Positions 35,272-48,358 of a stretch of DNA of 64,000 nt are shown here, piece after piece. Under the pieces are notes generated by a model. The model made no database searches and was not told where the DNA came from. It worked only from the letters and a program-made list of their open reading frames with translations. The first letter of the stretch is position 1. The number at the start of each line of letters is the position of its first letter. Made by a program: the position numbers and the translations under genes. The stretch spans positions 100,944,964-101,008,963 of the forward strand of contig OY992539.1 in assembly GCA_963921195.1 (NCBI GenBank), read 5' to 3'. Origin of the DNA: Pegoplata infirma. Its lineage: Eukaryota > Arthropoda > Insecta > Diptera > Anthomyiidae.

Positions 35272-35890
35272 ATGAAATACACATTATAATTTAAAGTCTG
35301 ATATACATAATTATATATAGTAAAACTAAAAGAAATCTATGCTTTAAGATCTTATAAATTTTTAACAAAAATAAAAAAAAAATGAAATATTAACTATCAA
35401 CATATAGGTACACTGTGAAAGAGTACAGCAAGAGAATTTTGCTGTTTAGGAATAACCGAATTTTAGGTTGCGCCGAATTCCTAGTTTAAAAACTGAATTG
35501 TAAAATAAGGCAACCGAAAGTTTGGGTGACAAACTTTAGAGTTAATATATTAATATATTATTTTCTCTGTGTGCATAAACGAAATATTATATATATTAAA
35601 AGCTTTTACTAATGCATAATAAACAATTAAGATTTTTTAAATTTTTTTAAAATTAATATAGTACAGTTTCGTTCATGTTTTTATGTGGGCCACATAGGGA
35701 GGAGTTAGAATTGCTCTTCCTTTTTCAAGGGTTTCTTAAAACGACACACACTATGCAGTGCTTTCTGTAAGCAAGCAAAAAATAATTCGGTTGTGCCGAA
35801 TCACAAAATTTTCTGTTTATTTGTTTTACACTTCGTCGGAACTTGAACCTTAAGTTATGCACACTAAACATTATGGCGTTTCACCAAAAA
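35272..35890. other. insulin-like gene 3' flank, no further gene
   Basis: AT-rich. CGGTTGTGCCGAATCAC near 35790 recalls the dispersed-repeat terminus. No exon or RNA recognised. Confidence 0.5.
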
Positions 35891-35894
35891 GTTT

Positions 35895-36345
35895 TTTTTT
35901 GCATTTTTGCAACTCTTGAAGCGGATTTTGAATTCTTATGGCCTAAAAGATTTTTGAGATTTTTTTCAGATTTTTGGAAGGTCGGGGCCAACTCGCTCAA
36001 ATCGATTTTATCAAAAAAATGAGGTTATGAAACATATTTTTTTTCTCTGGTGTCTTTTTTAACAAATCAGATACATTACGTCTAAATGTTGCTAGCCTCC
36101 TAAAAAAAAAAATATTCGCGGTCAAAATTAAAAGTTCAAGGGTCACTGAGGTGACCTAAAAAGTAAAAGTTCATAATTTCGCGTGTTCCAAAATCAATAA
36201 TTTGAGAAATATGCAATGTATGAACGTGACGTTGAATCCGTTGGATAGGTCTTCAAAATACACTTTATTTGAAACCAAAACGACATTTGTGACTTTAGTA
36301 TTAATATGTCAAAAACTAAGACAAACAATTTTTTACCCCATTTTA
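35895..36345 (+). repeat. left arm of a very long inverted repeat
   Basis: GCATTTTTGCAACTCTTGAAG, TGAGGTTATGAAACATA, CAAGGGTCACTGAGGTGACC and ATGCAATGTATGAACGTG have inverse complements at 42090-42394 and 45837-45985. The spacer is about 5.7 kb. Confidence 0.75.
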
Positions 36346-38880
36346 TTGAAAATCGAAGGAGATCCATTATTGTTTTTTTTTTGTGTAAAATTAAAAGAAG
36401 TTTTTTGATTGCAATTTGTTATTCCAAATCGGAAAACCGGTGTTTTGTCTAACCGGTTTTCTGAAAAAAAAAATCGGTTTTTAGCTAACCGGCTTGGAAA
36501 CACTAATTACAATCTAGAAAATGTCTTATTTATTATTTTAACTTTATACAAAAGAAATATCATTCAATTTTCGATAAAATGCAGACAAGAGAAAAATTCG
36601 AATTTTACTTAAAACTCATAAGGTATTTGCGAACCAAAATTTTCTATTGCAAAGAACCGATTGTGGAACAACTTATACTTCCCTAGAACCTGTTCTAATT
36701 CTTGTGCATCACCGATTCTTCTTTACAAAGGGATTGTCCCAAAAGCATCAGGTGTTTGTAAGCAAAATTAGAACATATTTTTTTTTCCTCGGAATCGGTT
36801 CTAGAAGTAAAATTTGGAACAGAAATAAGAATTAAAGAAATATATTGAATTGCATTAATTTATTTAACAAAGATAAAGACAATCATATATAAGAGGAGTT
36901 CCGTCTAAGACTTAAATTTTGAGTTAAAAAATATGTGATTTTTGTTTTGATGGCACATCGATGAAAGTTGGCATAAATATTAGAAGCTCTTTAAAAATAA
37001 GAAATTCGTTCACGTCAATTAAATCGCGCAAGGGGGTCAACAGTTATAACGGTTTTAAGATTTAGCCGTTTTAAAAATCTTAAAAATATTTTAAAGATTT
37101 TTTTCTACACATTTGTTGCATCGTTATTAAAACATGCCAGGATATATCATTTCTTCTAAAATATATGATATAAATTTAACCCTTTAATGACCAAACGATT
37201 TAAAAAAATAATTATCTAAGTACCTAAAATCGCGATTAATTCGCGGTAAAAGAAAAGTTTCACAATTTTTTATAACATATTTAGGCAATGCGCGTTGGTA
37301 TTACTGAAAAAAATCACGGAAAATCGTATCATTGTACCAGTAGTTTAAAAAAATCAGTGATGCTTTTTTATAACAAGAAAATTTAATATGGTCCAAAAAA
37401 ATCTATAATCATCAAAATTTTTTAACCCGCCTCGGATTTTATGATGACACATCAAGTGGGCTTTCATTTAAAAAAAATTTCATCCGATTTCGTGTAAAGC
37501 CTTGGATGTGCCAGATCAAAACATTTTTAGGGAAAATCATCGCTCAGAATGGCTTAAAGTAAAAAGTCAAAAAGCAAATCAGTTCTACTCGTTAAGGCAC
37601 ATCTTTTGGTGAACGTGATGCATTAATTGCTACTAAAAAAAAATAGGAAACAGATTTGCGAATTTCGCACAATTTTCAAAAATGCCATAAAATTTTTGCA
37701 ATTTATTTTTTATAAACCCGCCAGTGATTTTTTTATGTAAACTCACAAAAAACTCGGTTTACGCAAGAGTCCACGAAATTTCGAATGAAACCGCGAATGT
37801 CTCGCGAAAAACTGGTATTTTAAAAAAATTACGTTTTTTCTTTCGAACTTTGATCTGCTGCAAAACTCCTTAAGTATTCGTGGCACATTAACGGGATTAA
37901 ATTCAAAATGTTAGGAATTACAACAGCTACCAACTCTAGTTCAACTTTTTTCATTTTATAGAGGGGGCCGAAATCCCTGATCAAAAAACCTCGAAAATTT
38001 AAAAACTCTTAAATTTTGGTTTCAAAATTTAACCGTCTTATAACTTCTTACCAAGCGATGAAGTATCTATCTAACCAACATTAAAATAATCTCTTATATG
38101 TACTGACTTTGTGTTATGCCGGAAAAGATTGAAATATAAGGAGAACTTAAAAAAAAAGCGAAAGAAGGTAAAAACTATGGATTATTTCAAGCCATTTTTT
38201 ATCGATTTTTCAACTTTACCCCTCTGTAACTTTTATGGATAAAGTGGGGTAATCCTTAAACATTGCTTAGTGATGGTTCAAGGTCTTGTTTACACAACTG
38301 CATTTACAGTTTTTCTAAATTCCAAAAACTGACGGTTTTTTAAACATTTATTTCAGTTTCACTGAGTTGAAATTTAAAAAAGATTTTGTGATAAATGAGA
38401 TATTTACATTTTTTTGACACACATTTATCCTTTATCACCTCCAAAGTTGTATTTTGGGCTTTACAATAATGAAATACCAGAAAATGGATTTTCTGAAAAC
38501 AAAAATAAAAAACATAATATTATTAGTATTTGACCCGATCCAGACAAAGAAAATTTAATTTACTCATCTTGGTTTCAACAATTTTCACGATTTTATCCAG
38601 CTATTTTAATAGAATTTCGTCTTTTTTTTTCGTTAACAAAAATAAATTGATATGTATTTATTTTAGAATTTTTTTGACACATAATTTTTTTTTTAATTCC
38701 TGACAACCAAAATGTTATGAAACTTTGATTGCAGAGAACAAGCTTCACAATAATAATAACTTGTTCTGAATAATTAAAGTGTAATAGTGTATGGTTACCG
38801 AAAAACCTGTTCTAGAACAAGTGTTGTCAGAATCGGATCTGAAAAATTTTGTTGGGTGAAATAAAATTTTTTGTTTAAAT
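36346..38880. other. no recognised feature
   Basis: About 2.5 kb of AT-rich DNA in the spacer of the long inverted repeat. A few short motifs recur (AACCGGTTTT near 36440; CCTGTTCTA near 36697 and 38808). No supported gene; short frames at 36202, 36409 and 36647 lack domains. Confidence 0.5.
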
Positions 38881-39596
38881 AAATTTCTCAAAAACATATC
38901 GCTCCTTTACTTGTATAGTGTCACAACTCAAAATATTTGATTTTGCAGAAAACACGTTTAAAGTTTACTATTGAAACTGGTTTTTATTTGAAAAAGGCCG
39001 GTACATAGAAAATGTAATAATGGCGCACATTGGTTGAAGAGTGTCCGAAATTAATTTTTTTCATGTTCGCCGATTTGGAAAATATTTTGAAATTTTGTTG
39101 TCAGATATCTGAATATTATGATTCCGTACTATTAGGCTGATATGTTTATTATTTGTTTGGACAGACACCCTCAAAGTTCATATATGTTCGCTTGTTTAAA
39201 ATGGCATGCAAATTTACTGTATATTCAATCTTTTGTTATAATCATAGTAAACTTATCATTTGACTTTGTTGTATATTTTCGTAAATGACAATTGTCATGA
39301 ATGAGATTTGCATTAAAAAAAGTTGTAAAAAAGCCATATAAAAAATTTCGTAGAACAAAATATAAACAACATCAAAATTTCAATGTTCATTAACTTCAGT
39401 GGACTTCATCTTTTTAGCGCTGTGGAGCGCTGTTTAACGAAAGATGTTAAATTACAGCTTGAAGTCTCAGCTAAAAGTTAAAAAAAAATTCAGCTGCTCC
39501 CACCTGCTCCTTTCCAAAAAAAAAAAACAGTAAAAACTATAAAATAAAAAAGTAACAAAACATGAATTTTCGTTCATGATTCAAAAACTCTGATTT
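38881..39596. other. AT-rich DNA; one inverted segment
   Basis: ATATCGCTCCTTTACTTGTA and TAGTGTCACAACTC (38898-38932) recur inverted at 40842-40879. Otherwise nothing recognised. Confidence 0.5.
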
Positions 39597-40280
39597 TTAT
39601 ACCCTCCAACCACGGTATGGGGGTATATTCACTTTGTCATTCCGTGTGTAACACATCGAAATATCGGTCGGGGACCCCAAAAAGTATATATAATATTGAT
39701 CCATGATAGAATCTAAGACATTCTAGCGATGTCCGTCCGTCTGTAGAAATAACGATGCAGTCCAAACAAACAAAGCTAGACCACTAAAATTGGGCAAGAA
39801 AATCTCTTATATTGGTGGTAACTTTAAGTTCGAAGATGGGAACAGGGGAAAAAAGTTCCCCCTTGAAGAACTAAAACGACCCCTGAAAAATACGATATTT
39901 TTACAATTTTTTTTTTAATTTTTGCTCAACAAATGTAACATTTGTATGCCACATTATGTTAATAGACCTGCGCTTGGACCAAGGGGGTTAGAAAATTCGA
40001 TTTTTTTCAGGCCGTCCCCTTTTGGGGCGTGGTTATAGAAATAAATTAAAAATAACGATAAAAATTTATTATTTAAGCGTAAATATCATAAACAAATATC
40101 ATAAACAAATAAATATCATAAACAAATAAACATATATAGCGGAGATACAGGTGTCCCCCACCAACTCCGCCGACCCCCCACCAAAAAAAGGACGCCCCTG
40201 CGATTCATTTTTTTATTTTAAACGTGTTGGAGGGTATAAAAGATTCGGCACTGCCGAATTTAACACTCTTACTTGTTTCT
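39597..40280 (-). repeat. dispersed repeat, complete-looking copy
   Basis: Runs in reverse from CAAGTAAGAGTGTTAAATTC at 40278 and the short palindrome TTCGGCAGTGCCGAA, to the opposite end ACCGTGGTTGGAGGGTATAA at 39600. Between are GACATCGCTAGAATG and CGATATTTCGATG blocks. No coding capacity recognised. Confidence 0.8.
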
Positions 40281-41010
40281 ATTTGATTTTTCTATGGGAG
40301 GTGGGCGTAAAAGTGGGCGGGTTAGGTATATATTTTTAGGAGCCCATTTTACAATTATAATATTAATTTTTTGTGAAAATTGAGTTATTTTTGTGAAAAT
40401 TGAGTTTATGCGTAAAAAATCAAGGGAGTTATGCCACTTTTTCAATACAAGTTGTATGGGAAGTGGGCGTAAAAGTGGGCGGCTATTTTTCAAATTTCAC
40501 ACAAATGATTCTGAGTGTTTAAAAATTATATGTGCCAAAAAACAATGCCGTAGGTCAAAATATAATTTTCACTTTGTATGGAAGGTGGGCGTAAAAGTGG
40601 GAGGATCATTTTGATTTTTGCATTTTTTTCTTGATTCAAACAAAAAATGCCTATGTGCCAAGTTTCATTGTCCTTCGACCACTTCTTCTATTTTTAGCCG
40701 CTCGATCTATGATCATCAACAAAGGTGTGGCGTGTACTCTTCTCAAACGGTGAGTTTAAAAGATATTAATACGAATTTTTGACACAATATAAAGCACGAT
40801 ATAACGGATAATTCTGCATCGTTAACTCAAAAAACGCATTTTTTGAGTTATGACACTATACAAGTAAAGGAGCGATATGAATTTTATTATTTCCAAAAAT
40901 AACACCGCTCTACAAATCTGCGGTTTGTCGCTGCTTTTTGAATGAAACCAAAAAAATTTTTCTTGGAATTTAATTTTTTATAATGGTGAAAAAATCATTA
41001 GCCACAAGTG
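40281..41010. repeat. repeat DNA with GGTGGGCGTAAAAGTGGG units
   Basis: The block GTGGGCGTAAAAGTGGG occurs three times (about 40301, 40459, 40584), spaced about 125-160 bp. It also appears inverted at 43420. Non-coding. Confidence 0.7.
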
Positions 41011-41018
41011 CTTTAAAT

Positions 41019-41577
41019 AAGAGATGGGCGCGTGAGTGATTTTTCACGCTCACTCACGCTAACGACAGGAATTTTTGAATCACATATGTACACTCACTAA
41101 GGGCATAATTTTTCTACTCACAATCACGTGAGTAAATTTAATGCAACTCACACTCACGTGCACTCACACAAGCTTCACTCACACTCACGTCACAAAACTT
41201 TTATTTATACAAAAAAAAATTCAAAAACTAAAATTTCAAAAATTTTAAGCAAAATTTAAAGTTCCGCGAAATTTTACAATTTTTTTTTTTTGCTTTTTTC
41301 GTACGAAATCCTAAATTTAGCCGAATTTAATTGTTATTTTGCTGATTTTTTTTGGTACGAAAGGAAATATGAAAAGAAAATAAATCACGCTAAAAAATCT
41401 TCTCACGCACACTTACTCACGCAAAAATCTTACTCACGTACACTCACTCTCGCAATTTTTTTCAGTACTCACACTCACTCACAATCACGTGAGGAAAATC
41501 GAATTCAGTCACACTCACGCGTGATAACGCGTGAATCACGTGAATTACGCTCTAATCTGCTCATGTGCCCATCTCTA
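41019..41577. mobile_element. hAT-like MITE full of CACTCACG repeats
   Basis: Ends AAGAGATGGGCGCGTGAG and GTGCCCATCTCTA with a perfect 8-bp duplication CTTTAAAT (41011-41018, 41578-41585). The interior is crowded with CACTCACG, TCACGTGA and related motifs in both orientations, as expected of subterminal transposase-binding repeats. Non-coding; the 97-codon frame here is a by-product. Confidence 0.9.
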
Positions 41578-41585
41578 CTTTAAAT

Positions 41586-42089
41586 CTAATATTTTTGTGT
41601 GTATTTGTATGGAAATTTGTTAAAAAACACTTTGTAAATATACTAAATATTTACAAAATGGAAGATTTTTTGTTAATGATTTTTTTATCATTTTAGAAAA
41701 ATAAATTCCATGAACATTTTACTTTGTCTTATAGAGAAAATAACATACTTTTGACTGAGCTTGATACCAAGTCAATCGCATGTCAGGATCTTATATTATA
41801 AGCTTTAAAATGGGTCCTAAATGGACTAACTCAAAATCCTGACGTGATAGACATATTTGGGCCGCAGATTTGGAATCAGCGCAACAAACGCTACCAGAAT
41901 CACTTACCAGAACACAATTTTAATGTTGAGCTGTGTAACATTCTCAAAAAAATAGAATTTTATTTTCTTTTTTTATTAAAATTTTTTAGAGTTTTATTTA
42001 AAATTCTTTCTTGAATTTTTTAAAAATTTAAAATTGAATTTAATCAATAACGAATTTTAATTTTTATTGTTTTTCCTTGTCTGATAAAA
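41586..42089. other. no recognised feature
   Basis: AT-rich DNA inside the long inverted-repeat spacer, including one slightly more GC-rich patch at 41760-41940 without a supported ORF. Confidence 0.5.
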
Positions 42090-42394
42090 GGGGTGTTTTT
42101 ATTTTTTTAATATTTCTACTAAAGTGACAATTGTCAGATTGGGTTTTAATGAAAAGTGTTTTGAATATCTATCTAATGGATTCAATACCACGTTCATACA
42201 TTGCTTATCGAGATATTGAGGTTTGAACTCGGCAAATTCATATTTTTTACTTTTGATGTCATTTTAGTGACCCTTCAATTTATAATTTTGACCGTGAATA
42301 TTATTTTTAGCAATATTTAGAAATAATGTATCCAGTTTTGTAAAAAAAGGTTCCAGAGAAAAAAATAAAAAAATAAAAAATTATGTTTCATAAT

Positions 42395-45300
42395 TAGTGT
42401 TTGGGAATTCCAGGACTTTTGAATTTCCCGGGAAACAGGAAATAAAAAATTAATTTAATTAACTAATTTTCATTATCAATATAAATCCTTAAACAACATT
42501 AAAATTTCACAAAATTGTTGTTTAAAACTGTTTTATTAGAAATAAACTGTATGTCTTAAACCAAGCTCTTTGTCTCCCGCTCTTAATATTTTTTAACTTT
42601 TTAACAGAAGGTACGAAAACTGTTAGACGAGGAAAATACGATAATGTTAAATTAACATTGTTGGTTTGACAAATAATGCTAACTTTTTATATCGAAAAAG
42701 CGCTTAATAAATTTTAAAAAAATGTATCAATTTATAATTTTTATGTTAATATTATTTAAGAAATACCTTTAAAAGTGTTTAAAACAAATTGTCAGCAAAT
42801 AAAAAGTCATTGGATTTCCCGATAATCCACAAAAAAAAAACTTTTTTTAAAGCTAGATGAAAAAAAAACGCTAGCTTTAGTCTGAAAATCGCCAAACTGC
42901 AACACTTTTTTTTTATTTATATCGAACTTAAGGGATTTTTTTGGTTTGATCAAACGTCCAGTTCGATGGCGGACTTAGCAAAGGGAATTTAAGAGAGGGT
43001 TTAACAGAAGAAGGGAGACTTCACATATCTTTAAGTATTGATAGTCTTTGGTTAAACTAATTAAAACCGAAAAAAACAATTTCAAAGTAAAATAAACGTA
43101 AGAGAAGTACGACATAAAAATTAAAAAAGACTATCCAACCCTTCCTAGATCCAAAGAGCTAATTAACTAATGAGTTAAGAAAGTTTTGCCGTTTGTTATT
43201 ATTTTCAGCGTGTTCTTACAAGTTCCCGTATGAAACGTCTTTTATAGTGTCTTTGTTTTGAAGAATTTCACTAATCTAGTATAAAAACAAAAATCAATTG
43301 TCGTCCGTTGGTAACCGCATCAGTTGAGAACGGCTGGACCGATTTGGACAATTTTTTTTTGAAATATTCGCCATAGTCCAACTTAGGTTTTTACGCAAAG
43401 AAAAATTGACCACGCCCACTTTTACGCCCACTTTTCCCACTTTTTTCGATTTATCTAAAATCGGAAAACGGTTGCACTATTTGGGTAATTTTTTATTTAA
43501 ATTCCGCTTAAATTTGGTACAAATGATTTTAAATCCATGGGAATTGTTAACGTATGTGAGGCATTCCACACCAAATGTCCCGCTACAGAAAAACATGTGT
43601 CCCGTAAATTTCTGAATAGGTTTTTTGGATAGCCATATATGTAGCTAAGAAAATTGCGTTTTTGGTTTTTCAAATTTTCGAAAACTGGGCTTAGGAGGCG
43701 TGGTCAAATATTGGAAAAATGGTAAAATTTGTGGCGAGTTGCCTTGATTAAATATTTATCACATTAAAACGGAATGCACCACAACCTTAAAAATTAAGGT
43801 TCTTATATAGTTTTGTATGGGCTATCGATTAAATTTTTTTTTTTGGAAAATTTTCAGAACCCGTTCTGAAATTTTCCATTTTCTAAAAAAGTCAATTTAT
43901 CAAAAATCCGGCCACTTTTTTTTTTTTCTTTTTTCTTTATTATTTTAAAAGTTTAGATGTTTGTCCATCCACACAAAAAAAATCAGAAACACGTTCATCT
44001 TTTTTTTTCGAGAAAATCGCATTTGAACTTTAAATTTCATAACATTTTTGTTATTTGCTTGTATTTCTTTGTTTTAAAGTTGCGAATGAATAATATTAAT
44101 TGCATAAATATTCGTCATACGCTCTGTTGACACAAGAAAATACAAGCAAATAACAAAATTGTTATGAAATTTAAAGATCAAATGCGATTTTCTCGAAAAA
44201 AAAGATGAACGTGTTTCTGATTTTTTTTGTGTGGATGGACAAACATCTAAACTTTTAAAAAAATAAATAAAAAAGAAAAAAAAAGTGGCCGGATTTTTGA
44301 TAAATTGACTTTTTTAGAAAATGGAAAATTTCAGAACGGGTTCTGAAAATGATTTTCTGATTTTTTTTTGTGTGGATGGACAAACATCTAAACTTTAAAA
44401 AAAATAAATAAAAAAGAAAAAAAAAGTGGCCGGATTTTTGATAAATTGACTTTTTTAGAAAATGGAAAATTTCAGAACGGGTTCTGAAAATTTTCCAAAA
44501 AAAAAAAAATTTTAGTCGATAGCCCATACAAAACTATATAAGACTGTAAATTTTTGAGATTATGGTGCATTCCGTTTTAATGTGATAAATATTTAATCAA
44601 GGCAACTCGCCACAAATTTGACCATTTTTCCAATATTTGACCACGCCTCCTAAGCCCAGTATTTGAAAAATTGAAAAACCAAAATCGCAATTTTCTAATT
44701 TCCATATAGGGCTATCCATACTACTTATTCAGAAGTTTACGGTACATATGTTTTTTTTCGCTGGACATTTGGTGTGGAATGCCCCATGTACAAGATTACC
44801 TTCCACAAAAATTTTAACGCCCACTTTTGTCTAAATATGTCGACTACTAATAACCGGACTGATTTTTTTTTTTATGTTAATTATAGTTCTAATTTTTAAG
44901 GAAATATAAATAAGAAGTGTCCCGGAAAAATAGGAAATTCGTGAAAATTACTAAGGTTTGTTTGAACTCAAGACAATAGCTCACGATAAAAACGAAAGAT
45001 ATGCGTAATTTATTTTTGATGATACTACAGAAGTTTTAAATTTGTACAGTTCACAAAGTCGAAGACATGGTATATTTTTTTAGTTCCTCAAATATATTTT
45101 GAAGATGATTATCTGCCTAATTGGGTCTTTAAAACCACGCCCACAAATTTTTCTTAGCCAACAAATTCATTAACTTTTTTGCAAGGCTATATATTTGAAA
45201 CGAGACGAAATATAACACTGATCTTATATTTGGGCCAGCAACGCGGACCGGGCTAGCTAGTATGTAAAAATTTCGGACACAAAAAAATTTTTCGCCATTT

Positions 45301-45836
45301 TTTTGCGTTTTGGAGTAAAAATTTGTATTAAAAATTCTTTTAGGGAAAAAAAATTTAAAATTGGAAATATGTCCATATCCGGAACAAAATTTATTTTATT
45401 TGAAAAAATTTATTAAAAAATGTAAGTCCCGAAAAACTTTTTTTAAAATCTCTAAATTCCGGACACAATATTTGTTTTACGTTTTGGAGTAAAGAATTTC
45501 AATAAAAATTATTAAAAAAAGTTAACGATTTTTTTTTGCTTTTAAAAATTATTGAATTTCAGTCCACCTAGTCCTCTTTCCCAAATTCTTCTTTTTCATA
45601 TTTGTCTAAAGATTTTGGGTGGACACTTTTTAAACAATTTTTCTGGAACAATATATTAAAAATTAAATTAAAATAAGCGTTTTTATGTAAAAAGGTTAAA
45701 GCGTTTTTATGTAAAAAGGTTATAAAATTCCCGGATTTCCCGGGAAAAATAAAAAAAAAATCTCGGAAATTCCGGTTAGAGTTTTCCCGGGAATTCCGGG
45801 AAATCCGACCCGGGAATTCCCGGACCCCAAACACTA
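42395..45836. mobile_element. hAT-like element (3.4 kb) with TAGTGTTTGGG ends
   Basis: Left TAGTGTTTGGGAATTCC and right CCCCAAACACTA; 8-bp duplication TTCATAAT / TTCATAAC (42387-42394, 45837-45844; 7 of 8). TTCCCGGGAA-type palindromes crowd both ends. No transposase recognised, so non-autonomous or decayed. It contains the palindromic element 43558-44785 and repeat DNA with GTGGGCGTAAAAGTGGG-like segments at 43400-43440. Confidence 0.82.
43558..44785. mobile_element. palindromic element, family GAGGCATTCC, copy inside hAT-like element
   Basis: Second copy of the same family: left end GAGGCATTCC, right end GGAATGCCCC, flanked by ATGT (43554-43557 and 44786-44789). The right arm holds an internal direct duplication of about 136 bp (about 44217-44350 and 44353-44490). 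It is inserted in the hAT-like element 42395-45836. Non-coding. Confidence 0.85.
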
Positions 45837-47454
45837 TTCATAACCTCATTTTTTTGATAAATTCGAATTGAGCAAGTTGATCCCGATCTTTAAAAAATCT
45901 GAAAAAAAACCCCAAAAATATCTTAGGCCATAAGAATTCATATTCCTCTTCAAGAGATGCAAAAATCAAAAAAAAAAAAACGTTGTTTGTAAATAGCCGT
46001 ACTCTCTTGATTATTAATCTAGGGTGCCCCACAATCACGGTTCATACGAAGCGGGGTTTTACTTTTAGTTTGAGTTTTTTTTGTTTATAAAAATTTTTAA
46101 ATTTTTAGAATTTTCTATATTTTTTTAATTATGCAAAAAAAATTTATACAAATTTAAGCGTTTGGAATAAAATTGTATTTTTCTTAACAATTAGTCAACA
46201 AGATATAAAGATAATAGAAAAAAATTCCGCCAAAAAACACTAAACTTTATTTTTTTTTTTTTTTTGTAATTACTGAATCCATGAACAAATTTTTTTTATA
46301 AATTTTTTGAGTTTAGTGGTCTTTAATACATAAAAAACTAAAGTTAAGTTTCGTGCGTAGATTTTTATTTTATTTTGTAAACTAGTGTTATTAAGTAACC
46401 TTTTTGCCTGTAACTAATTTAAGTTATTATAAGAATGTTGAATTTTTGAATTCCTACATTCGATTAATCGGAAAGATAATGAGGTTTTACTCATCCCAAA
46501 ATAAATAAGTGTCTTGACAACAGCGACGTATCCAGGAATTTGAAAACGGGGGGGGAACAATTCCCAAAAATTTTTTCTTCATCGCCTAATAATATTTATT
46601 ATTAAATACATCCATAACCTCCCCTCAAACACGATTTCGTCTTGTCTTGGAATATCAGATTTTTTTTTTATAAAATCTCAAAATCTTTGTACAGGAAAAT
46701 TTTTTAGAATCTAAAAATTTTCTTTTAACAAATTATAAATTTTTGATGAAGACAATGTCTGACAAATTCTCAGATATTAATGTTTCTATTTTTTTTTTAA
46801 TTACAGATTCACTCCAAACTCTCTTTACGCATCGGTTTGTTGGGTTGCTAAATTAGAATCTGTCATTCGAAAATCTAACTTCAGATTCTGACTTAGCGAC
46901 CCCGAAAAAATATTTGTCGCCATGTTGGATCCGCCATTTTGAATTTTAAAATCCCGGCCACATCCGGGATTTTGCGGTGAACAATTTTTGATTTTTCAGC
47001 TATTTATTTCTACACCGAAAAAAATCCATGCAACATTTTACGAAAAAAAGTTTCCTACTTTTTTTTTTTCGTAAAATACACGAAAGTTGACTACATAGTA
47101 CGAAAAACTTTAGTACCGAATTTTGTATTTTTACGAAAGTAACGAAAATGATTAGTAAATATTTTTTTCGTAATATTTACGAATGTTGACTACATATTAC
47201 GAAAAAAAATGTTGTAAAAACTTTTGTAATTTTACGAAATTAACGAAAACTATACGAATGTTGACTACATATTACAAAAAAAAAGTGTACAGACTTTCGT
47301 ATTTTTACGAAAATAATTCGTTAAAACTTCTTTCAAAAAAAAATACGAAAGTGGACTTTTATATTACGAAAAAAAAAAAAATAACCAAGAATTTTGTAAT
47401 TTTACGAAACTAATGAAAAAAGAAGAAATCTTTAAATGCATGCTTAAATGGTGT

Positions 47455-47950
47455 TTTTATGCCCTACAACTACAGTATTGGGGTATACTCTCTTTGTCAT
47501 TCCGTGTGCAACGCTTCGAAATATCGGTCGGGGACCCCATAAAGTATAATATATATTATTATTGATCCATGATAGATTCTAAGGCATTCTACTAATGTCC
47601 GTCTGTATAAAAAACTTATACCATCCAAAATAAAAATGATAGACTCCTGAAGTTTAGCACGAACAAGTCTTTTGGTCATCAGCAGGTTAAGTTCGCATGT
47701 GGGCAAAAAAGTTTCCCCTTAAAGAAATAAACCAACCTCTAAAAAAACGCAATTTTTAAAGTGTTTTTTTGCATTTTTGTTAAACAAATGTAACATTTTT
47801 ATGTCCAAAAAAAACTAGAAAATGTCTTGTGGTCGTGGATATAAAGAACTAATTTCAATAATAATAACTCTGATAATTTTTTTACATATTTGGGGTATAA
47901 AAGATTCGGCACAGCCGAATTTAGAGCTCTCGCTTGGTTTTTATTTATTT
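47455..47950 (-). repeat. dispersed repeat copy
   Basis: Same block order as 39597-40280: TATTGGGGTATACTCTCTTTG, CGAAATATCGGTCGGGGACC, ATTCTACTAATGTCCGTC, ending AGATTCGGCACAGCCGAATT. Confidence 0.8.
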
Positions 47951-48143
47951 TAAGGATCAAATAAAATTTGAGGCTAATCGGATCAAATAAAATTTGAGGC
48001 TTGATGATATAAGTTTTAGTTTTACATGTGGGAGGTGGTCCACCAAAAAAATCATCTCAACTTATCATCCTAAGTTCTTGTAGTGTGAATGTAGCCTTTA
48101 ACGAAATCACTGAAAATAATGAGTGAAATCTTATAAGTCTCTG

Positions 48144-48358
48144 CTAAGAGGGTATTTATAAACAGCCTTTTTTTGCTTGCAATAAAGTCTTGCAACTTTT
48201 TTTTTGTTGGCAAATGGGGGTGAAAAGAAAATTGGGTAGAAAAAAATCACGATTTCTGTTTTCCTTCTTTTATGCTTCTCACCCACGATTGCCATCAAGA
48301 AAAAGTTGCAAGACTTTATTGCAAGCAAAAAAAGGCTGTGTATAAATACCGTCTAAGA
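48144..48358. mobile_element. hairpin element of about 215 bp
   Basis: Left GGTATTTATAAACAGCC and GCTTGCAATAAAGTCTTGCA pair with right TGCAAGACTTTATTGCAAGC and GGCTGTGTATAAATACC. The loop is about 90 bp. Non-coding. Confidence 0.8.

Larger units (their letters stand above)
42090..45985 (-). repeat. right arm of the very long inverted repeat, split by a hAT-like element
   Basis: Inverse complement of 35895-36345. The arm is interrupted at TTCATAA by the element 42395-45836; 42090-42394 and 45837-45985 join seamlessly to match the left arm. Confidence 0.75.

Noticed and set aside
41290..41583. 97-codon Ser/His/Arg-rich frame
   Set aside because: Produced by the CACTCACG motif array in a hAT-like MITE.
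44255..44527. 90-codon frame with an internal repeat, and the similar one at 57467
   Set aside because: Both are parts of the GAGGCATTCC palindromic element; the internal repeat is a 136-bp direct duplication.
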